From CAIUKX01 sp964580965 (GTDB lineage Bacteria > Bacteroidota > Bacteroidia > Flavobacteriales_D > Crocinitomicaceae), in assembly GCA_964580965.1 (NCBI GenBank), contig CAZOLZ010000015.1, positions 1 to 39,547 of the forward strand: 39,547 bases of DNA, given 5' to 3'. This document shows, in pieces, positions 34,319-39,547 of the stretch. Under the pieces are notes generated by a model, which searched no databases, was not told the DNA's origin, and was given only the letters and a program-made list of their open reading frames with translations. How positions within the stretch are numbered: position 1 is the first letter of the stretch; each line of letters starts with the position of its first letter. Made by a program: the position numbers and the translations under genes.

Positions 34319-36676
34319 TTATCTTTTATTGAATTTAATCACTTGACCATCTTGTGATTTTAAGATGTAAATTCCACTTGATAAATTTTCAACATTTGCT
34401 TTATTTGTTTTCTTAGAAGAAGCGTCTAATACTTTTACCCCATTTAAATCATAAATTTCGAAGTTTGATTTCTTAGTTAAATGTAAAACATCTTCAACTG
34501 GGTTTGGATAAACAATGAAATTCGATTTATTCATTTCGATTTCTTTTCTCACCAATGTACTTTTATCTAAATCATGAGCATATAAACCGGTACCAGTACC
34601 TACCAACAACTCATCGTAAAATAATACATTAATCTCTGTTCCAACTGGGTAAGAATAAGCAGGAGACCAACCACTGGTAAAATCAGCAGAAATAGCATGA
34701 ATTTCTTCATTTATTGCAATAAAAATCACTCCATCACCAATTGTAATTGCTGAAGCGCTTCCTCCAATACCATAAGGTCCAAAAGTTGAATTCCATATTC
34801 CTGATGCTAAATCTTTAACTTGCACATTATTTACTGGTAATAGTCCTGGATCAACATTCAATACAACTAACGAATCATGAGATTTAGATAATTCTAAATC
34901 AACAACACTATCAGTAGCGCCATATGAACCATCTTGTACAGGTGTTGACCAAGATGTTCCGTCAAATTCAGTTCTATACAATCCATATGCCCCTGATGTT
35001 AATACATCAGATTCAATCGCCATATACAACACAATTTTACTATTCTCATAAGTGAATTGAACATCTAAAACATTAACATCCTGTCCATCTGTTGATGTTA
35101 AAATATACATTTGTTGCCAAGTATCTCCACCGTCCATACTGTAAAACACACCTCCTTTTTGACCATATGTGCCAACAAAAGATGCAGCTATAATTTCAGA
35201 GTTTGTTCGGCAAATATCAATTGAAGAACAAACTGAATTAATAGAATTAAAGTTATAAGGTGCATGTTCTGGTGAAAAAACTTGTTCCCATCCATCAGTC
35301 ATCCCTGTTGGTACACCTCCATTAATTGTTCTATAAACACGTTGATTCCCAAGAAATACAGTGTCTGCATCATTTTTATCTATAGCTACTGCTTCATATG
35401 GGGCACCATCAAAATTTGGAAAAATAGGGTTCGCCCAAACTTCAGAAGAAGTGTTGTAATTTTCAACTTTACGAATTCCTGATTTTGACGCAACCCAACC
35501 GATTAAATAATCATCTGTCATTTCAATATCATTAACCTGTACAGCTTCTAAACCTGTGTTCCATCCAAAAATTGAATCTCCATACTCTCTTGAATAACCA
35601 AATCCGATATTGGTAGAATGGTATTTCATGTCTTCAAAAAACAGATCCTCGATGGTTTTACCATCATCAGCACGATTTAAATTGCCGATATATTCAACAC
35701 CTATATTATTCCAAACCCCCATACTTGTTGTATCTTTTAATAGAGCATTTCCAATCATGATTGATCTAAAATTCAATGTATCATTGATTACAAAATTTGA
35801 TCCAACCACACCTCCTTGGGGTCCTGGTACATCCATATCTAAATAATTCCAACTGAAACCATTATCATTTGTCCATGCAATTTTACGATCTTGTGAAGTT
35901 GGATTAGCAAGATCTGGTTGTCCAGCTAAATACCATGTTCCATCATCTGCAAAACCTATTGTCATCCACTCAATACCTGAAATTGTAGGAGACGGATTCA
36001 TTACAGAACTTAATGGGCTTGATGAAGATAAAGCGTCATATGGATCCATAATTGAATATAAATGTGGTGAAGCACCTCTATCTAGAATATATAACTGCTT
36101 ATTAAACGGATTGATCTCTAATTGGGGTGGGTCATTATAGGTCTTCAACAGATCTATTCCTCCTAAATCAGTAAAATTCCCTAAACTATTCAATGATCCA
36201 AAAACCAATGTATCATTGCCAGAAGGTAACAAGTTGTTTTTTAACAAAATCATTGTATCACCTTTCACAATAAAATTCTTAACTAATGAGTCAACCTTTG
36301 TTGCCGTTGTTGCAGTTGTGTTTGTTTTGTATAAATCCCCTTGATGTAAGAAGAAAATGCTGTTTGAATTTCCATGAACATCTAAAGTATTAACTTGATC
36401 ACCAAAACCATCATCAGCACCAGCACTTGGTAAAACTTGCCAATCAAAGTTTTCAATTGAACCTGTTCCTCGATATGCCTTTGCATAAAAAATTGAATTA
36501 GGACTTTCTGTAGAAACAACTATGTAAGCAGAATCTGTATCAAATTGCCATGTTGCCATGTTTTTGACAGTTCCTCCATAAACACCTTCCGTGGTTGCTG
36601 TTGAAAGTACTTGACAATAACTATTAAAACCAAGCCCTAGAAGCACAGTAAAAATTAGTAATCTCTTTTTCATCAT
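34319..36676 (-). CDS. T9SS type A sorting domain protein, BNR/beta-propeller-like
   Basis: A 785-residue secreted protein with a signal peptide cut near 21 (NSYCQ). The long central part has repeated beta-strand elements of BNR/sialidase-type propellers, such as AWTNDNGFSWNYLDM and FYSMDGGDTWQQMY. It ends with a type A sorting signal (FIVYPNPVEDVLHLTKKSNF, then GIYILKSQDGQVIKFNKR). No catalytic residues are evident, so binding or adhesion is more likely than hydrolysis. It lies 10 bases downstream of gldH on the same strand and is ended by the hairpin at 34264-34297. Confidence 0.88.
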   Translation of the reverse strand: MMKKRLLIFTVLLGLGFNSYCQVLSTATTEGVYGGTVKNMATWQFDTDSAYIVVSTESPNSIFYAKAYRGTGSIENFDWQVLPSAGADDGFGDQVNTLDVHGNSNSIFFLHQGDLYKTNTTATTATKVDSLVKNFIVKGDTMILLKNNLLPSGNDTLVFGSLNSLGNFTDLGGIDLLKTYNDPPQLEINPFNKQLYILDRGASPHLYSIMDPYDALSSSSPLSSVMNPSPTISGIEWMTIGFADDGTWYLAGQPDLANPTSQDRKIAWTNDNGFSWNYLDMDVPGPQGGVVGSNFVINDTLNFRSIMIGNALLKDTTSMGVWNNIGVEYIGNLNRADDGKTIEDLFFEDMKYHSTNIGFGYSREYGDSIFGWNTGLEAVQVNDIEMTDDYLIGWVASKSGIRKVENYNTSSEVWANPIFPNFDGAPYEAVAIDKNDADTVFLGNQRVYRTINGGVPTGMTDGWEQVFSPEHAPYNFNSINSVCSSIDICRTNSEIIAASFVGTYGQKGGVFYSMDGGDTWQQMYILTSTDGQDVNVLDVQFTYENSKIVLYMAIESDVLTSGAYGLYRTEFDGTSWSTPVQDGSYGATDSVVDLELSKSHDSLVVLNVDPGLLPVNNVQVKDLASGIWNSTFGPYGIGGSASAITIGDGVIFIAINEEIHAISADFTSGWSPAYSYPVGTEINVLFYDELLVGTGTGLYAHDLDKSTLVRKEIEMNKSNFIVYPNPVEDVLHLTKKSNFEIYDLNGVKVLDASSKKTNKANVENLSSGIYILKSQDGQVIKFNKR

Positions 36677-36686
36677 ATTTATTTAT

Positions 36687-37157
36687 TTATTGTGATACAT
36701 TTTGTTCAACCCTTAATCCGATATCCAATACTTCGTCAATTTTGGATGCCGTAATTGCTTGTTCCAAAGTAAATGTATAAGTTCCTTTTTGGGGTAATTT
36801 TCTTTGACTAAATCTTAATTCATGCTCAACAATAGTTCCGGTTTTTTTACCCATCCAAGAACCATCGGAATGAGTGATTTTAAACTCAAAAGGCTCTCTT
36901 CCATTTTCACCACCTGGAGAAGTGGAACTAAGAAAAATCCAAAGATTACTGTAATCATAATCCGTCGTTGTTCTTAATGTGATAATAAAGATATAATTTG
37001 CAGATGTATCTTCAATCTCTACTTGAAATGAAGGTTTCACTTTTTGATTCCATTCCTTTGACTCAAATGAATATATCTTTTCATAGAACGCTTGATCCGA
37101 ACATGAGGCAAAAAGAACCAGACCCAACAAAACATATAATAACTTATATCTTTTCAT
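36687..37157 (-). CDS. gldH: Gliding motility lipoprotein GldH
   Basis: A 156-residue lipoprotein (C19 in LFASCSDQ). The order of features fits GldH: an N-terminal FYEKIYSFESKEWNQKVKP, then YIFIITLRTTTDYDYSNLWIF and TGTIVEHELRFSQRKLPQKGTYTF. GldH is required for gliding in Flavobacterium and is often found beside a PSP1-domain gene, as here. The ATG overlaps the end of that gene by 14 bases. Confidence 0.9.
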   Translation of the reverse strand: MKRYKLLYVLLGLVLFASCSDQAFYEKIYSFESKEWNQKVKPSFQVEIEDTSANYIFIITLRTTTDYDYSNLWIFLSSTSPGGENGREPFEFKITHSDGSWMGKKTGTIVEHELRFSQRKLPQKGTYTFTLEQAITASKIDEVLDIGLRVEQNVSQ

Positions 37158-38436
37158 TATTTTCTACTTTAGGATTTCTTGGCTTGTTATTGCTCTTCCT
37201 TTTCTTAAATGGTTTTTTACCATTATTCGATTTCGAAATATTTTTTTCTACCGGATTGTTTTGCTCTGTTTTTTGAGTATTTACATTATTTCCAGACTCG
37301 CCTTTTGGTTTATTTCTAGACTTCTTCTTTTTCTTCTTTTTGAAAGAATGTTCAAATCGGCTTAGACTGTCTTGACCAACTACATTCGAATAATCGGGTT
37401 CAGCAATTTCAATTTCTGTCTCTATGAAATCATTCAAATCTGCAGGAAATTTACCATTACGGTTTAATTCGATAACTTCTTTGACTCTTTCATGTGTCAA
37501 AGCAATTAAACCGCCACCAACTCCTCCATCGTAGACATACCACATTTGATTTTTAAATACATCTGTTTTAACATGATGTGCAGTGCCTTTTTCTGTCTTG
37601 AGTTTAATTTCTGCCTTAGGGAATGATTTTAAAGCGTCAACATACATGTCTAACTCATAGTTTAAACAACATTTCAGTTTTCCACATTGACCGGCTAACT
37701 TTTGAGGATTTAGGGAAAGTTGTTGGTATCGAGCTGCTGATGTGGATACAGATCTAAAATCTGTTAACCATGTTGAACAACACAATTCTCGACCACAAGA
37801 ACCAATTCCTCCTAATCTTGAAGCTTCCTGACGAGAACCAATTTGACGCATTTCAATACGAACCCTAAATTCCTCTGCCATTTTTTTGATCAACTGACGA
37901 AAATCAACTCTTCCCTCAGCAGTATAGTAAAATGTAGCTTTAGATCCGTCACCTTGAGATTCAACATCAGAAATCTTCATTTCAAGATTCAACTCAATAG
38001 CCATTTTTCGAGAGCGTTCTTGAAAACCTGTTTCTTTTGCTCTTGCTTCTTTCCATTTTTCTACATCTTCTTGATTGGCAATTCGATGTATCTTTCTCGT
38101 TTCTAATGGTTTTAAATTTGGCTCTTTCTTTTTAACCTGTATTCTAGCTAATTCTCCAACAATTGATACAATTCCAACATCATATCCTGATGCTTCTTCT
38201 ACTACAACAAGGTCGCCTCCTTGAAGGCTAAATCCTTTGCTATTCCTGTAAAAACTCTTTCGACTATTCTTAAATCGAACTTCAACTATATCATATGGTG
38301 CTTGATTTGTTGGTAAGTTCATATTTGCTAACCAATCAAACACTTCTAACTTGTTACATCCACCAGAACTACAGTTACCATTATTCTTACAACCCTTTGG
38401 AGAACCACCTCCTGAGCCACAACTAGAACAACCCAT
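37144..38436 (-). CDS. PSP1-domain protein (RicT/YaaT-like)
   Basis: A 430-residue cytoplasmic protein. The N-terminus is Gly/Cys-rich (MGCSSCGSGGG), the PSP1 domain covers about 80-300 with the cysteine signatures SCGRELCCSTWL and QCGKLKCCLNYE, and the C-terminus is a basic, low-complexity tail from about 365 (KKKKKKSRNKP). The relatives YaaT/RicT in Bacillus act with YmcA/YlbF in RNA processing; this is known of the family, not shown here. Its stop lies inside gldH, so the two are coupled. Confidence 0.9.
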   Translation of the reverse strand: MGCSSCGSGGGSPKGCKNNGNCSSGGCNKLEVFDWLANMNLPTNQAPYDIVEVRFKNSRKSFYRNSKGFSLQGGDLVVVEEASGYDVGIVSIVGELARIQVKKKEPNLKPLETRKIHRIANQEDVEKWKEARAKETGFQERSRKMAIELNLEMKISDVESQGDGSKATFYYTAEGRVDFRQLIKKMAEEFRVRIEMRQIGSRQEASRLGGIGSCGRELCCSTWLTDFRSVSTSAARYQQLSLNPQKLAGQCGKLKCCLNYELDMYVDALKSFPKAEIKLKTEKGTAHHVKTDVFKNQMWYVYDGGVGGGLIALTHERVKEVIELNRNGKFPADLNDFIETEIEIAEPDYSNVVGQDSLSRFEHSFKKKKKKKSRNKPKGESGNNVNTQKTEQNNPVEKNISKSNNGKKPFKKRKSNNKPRNPKVENNEKI

Positions 38437-38539
38437 AACTATTAATTTTTATAAATATGTTGTAAAAATACGAAATTGAGTTCAGTATACAAGATTAAAT
38501 CTGCAAGACTTTCAAAAAGAAAATGTTTAAAAAAGGCAT

Positions 38540-38566
38540 AAAAAAAGGCCGATTTCAAACCGGCCT
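38540..38566 (-). terminator. Intrinsic terminator after the 53-residue protein gene
   Basis: Arms AGGCCG (38546-38551) and CGGCCT (38561-38566), 6 bp and GC-rich with a 9-base loop, are followed on the minus strand by T7 (38546-38540). It lies 27 bases past the stop at 38593. Confidence 0.85.
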
Positions 38567-38592
38567 AAATGTATTAACATAAATAATTAAAA

Positions 38593-38754
38593 TTATTCTT
38601 CTGTTTCTTCTGTTTCAAATACTCTTTTCGGTCTCAATTTTGCAAATAAACCTAAAGAAATCCAAAATGGAACCGCAAAACCTAATAGGAAAAATAATAA
38701 CCAAAAAGCCATTCCACCAATTACTAAAAACAATACAATTCCAAAAATGCTCAT
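38593..38754 (-). CDS. Small 53-residue inner-membrane protein
   Basis: A 53-residue protein: MSIFGIVLFLVIGGMAFWLL, then FFLLGFAVPFWISLGLFAKL, then RPKRVFETEETEE. Two membrane helices (about 4-20 and 22-36), or one bent hairpin, precede a short basic-then-acidic C-terminal tail. A TAAATTTG -7 box lies 31 bases upstream and its own terminator follows, so a real single-gene unit is likely. I do not recognise a family; it may be a regulatory or structural micro-protein. Confidence 0.75.
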   Translation of the reverse strand: MSIFGIVLFLVIGGMAFWLLFFLLGFAVPFWISLGLFAKLRPKRVFETEETEE

Positions 38755-38784
38755 TTTTTTTGAGTTTTAATATTAAATCAAAAG

Positions 38785-38792
38785 CAAATTTA
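38785..38792 (-). promoter_or_regulatory. Probable -7 box for the 53-residue membrane protein
   Basis: TAAATTTG on the minus strand (38792-38785) is an exact TAnnTTTG match, 31 bases upstream of the ATG at 38754. Confidence 0.45.
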
Positions 38793-38932
38793 ACAAAATA
38801 ATTTAATTCTTGTTCACATTTCTATTTCTTTCTGTAAATAGTCGTCAAACAAAACGTAAATATTGATTAAAAAGTATAAAATTTGAGTCAAAAATATAAT
38901 TTATAAATCCCTAAATTATTACTAAATTTGCA

Positions 38933-38940
38933 CAAGATTT
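38933..38940 (+). promoter_or_regulatory. Probable -7 box for the IPExxxVDY gene and pyk
   Basis: TAAATTTG (38933-38940) is an exact TAnnTTTG match, about 52 bases before the ATG at 38992. Confidence 0.45.
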
Positions 38941-38991
38941 CAATCTTCTTTTTTTAAGAATAAAATCTAACATTAAATACAAAACTGTAGC

Positions 38992-39423
38992 ATGACTAAA
39001 AAGAGTAAAAAATACACCCTCACTTTAGATGTTGAAGAGACATACAGAATGATTGGGATTTGCTCTCATCATATTGATTACAGGTTAGTATGGGGGATTA
39101 ATAATGAATTGAATTCAAACTTCATAAAGGCTGAAAACTTATTTCAAATTTTCGGTAAAAAAGGTGTGGTCGTATCAGAACATTCTTATTACACTTTTTT
39201 TGATGATGAAAATGAAATTAATTATTATTTAATCAAAAATAAGAGTAGCAATCATTATTTGATTCCTGAAAAGGTTGAGTTTGATTATTTGTTTTTTATC
39301 TGTGATGATCATTATGATTTACAAAAAAACATAATAAACAAATTAAAGAATGTTAGTAGTGTTTTAACAGCTTCAGAATTGGATACCTCTGAAATTAAAT
39401 CTACTGATAATATTAACTTTTAA
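38992..39423 (+). CDS. IPExxxVDY family protein
   Basis: A 143-residue cytoplasmic protein with the family's naming motif as I91-P92-E93-K-V-E-F97-D98-Y99 (the V is F here). The N-terminal half has WGINNELNSNF, with an alternation of aromatic and acidic residues after it. The family is restricted to Bacteroidetes and is known to sit next to pyruvate kinase; the function is unknown. pyk starts 40 bases after its stop, probably in the same transcript. Confidence 0.82.
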   Translation: MTKKSKKYTLTLDVEETYRMIGICSHHIDYRLVWGINNELNSNFIKAENLFQIFGKKGVVVSEHSYYTFFDDENEINYYLIKNKSSNHYLIPEKVEFDYLFFICDDHYDLQKNIINKLKNVSSVLTASELDTSEIKSTDNINF

Positions 39424-39432
39424 TTTAAAAAC

Positions 39433-39448
39433 TGAAGGAAGTCCTTCA
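39433..39448. repeat. Small palindrome before pyk
   Basis: TGAAGGA (39433-39439) and TCCTTCA (39442-39448) are perfect 7-base arms around AG, ending 14 bases before the pyk ATG. It could be an operator; the loop is too short for a normal RNA hairpin. AAGGAA within it could also serve as a purine-rich ribosome site. Confidence 0.4.
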
Positions 39449-39462
39449 AAAACATAAAACGA

Positions 39463-39547
39463 ATGAAAAGTACCAAAATTGTCGCAACATTAGGTCCTTC
39501 CTCAAGTGACAAGGAAACGTTAAAGCAAATGTTTTTAGAAGGTGTCA
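39463..39547 (+). CDS. pyk: Pyruvate kinase, N-terminal fragment (runs off the window)
   Basis: The first 28 codons encode MKSTKIVATLGPSSSDKETL followed by KQMFLEGV. This is the standard start of pyruvate kinase, which makes pyruvate and ATP from phosphoenolpyruvate at the end of glycolysis. The TKIVATLGP strand-turn is characteristic. The rest lies beyond the right edge. It is 40 bases downstream of the IPExxxVDY gene. Confidence 0.93.
   Translation, partial: MKSTKIVATLGPSSSDKETLKQMFLEGV

Overview
The window is chromosomal DNA from a low-GC (about one third by eye) member of the Bacteroidetes, most likely Flavobacteriales or a close relative. Four things point there: the fused MurF/alanine racemase, GldH beside a PSP1-domain protein, several secreted proteins with type 9 secretion (T9SS) C-terminal signals of types A and B, and repeated TAnnTTTG -7 promoter boxes of the Bacteroidetes sigma factor. 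Shine-Dalgarno sequences are weak and a few genes start with TTG or GTG. I see no rRNA, tRNA, CRISPR array, prophage or insertion sequence. This is a compact core-genome region.

Layout. 1-8.4 kb: a partial HEAT-repeat gene, a lipoprotein resembling iron-binding proteins of ABC transporters, an M28 peptidase coupled to an acidic protein, the murF-alr fusion, a TPR lipoprotein and small membrane or unknown proteins. 8.4-13.2 kb: the minus-strand rimP-nusA-infB operon, with a strong terminator-like hairpin just before the rimP start codon and another terminator after infB. 13.2-17.8 kb: a cysteine-rich DUF3109 protein, a SCO-family protein, a bacilliredoxin, a secreted protein, methylmalonyl-CoA epimerase, a TadA-type deaminase and an LD-carboxypeptidase. 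17.9-21.7 kb: the sdhCAB operon ended by a perfect palindromic terminator. 21.7-25.4 kb: an orphan 1217-residue membrane histidine kinase. 25.5-33.2 kb: two T9SS cargo proteins, a lysyl-endopeptidase-like serine protease and a 1752-residue adhesin with about 12 PKD-like domains and seven further repeats. 33.2-39.5 kb: a 55-residue Arc-type DNA-binding protein coupled to an SPFH membrane protein, a T9SS type A protein, gldH overlapping the PSP1-domain gene, a 53-residue membrane protein, an IPExxxVDY-family protein, and the first 28 codons of pyruvate kinase.

How the genes work together. The window mixes information processing (ribosome maturation, transcription elongation and termination, translation initiation), cell-wall synthesis and recycling, respiration and carbon metabolism (Sdh, Mce, Pyk) and cell-surface functions built on T9SS and gliding components.

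The most notable regulatory signals are the hairpin-U5 before rimP, which looks like a NusA-type feedback attenuator, and a 27-bp near-perfect palindrome touching the SPFH start codon in an operon that also encodes a ribbon-helix-helix protein. The MurF half of the fusion is also shorter than expected. I did not find an unmistakably new defence or mobile system.
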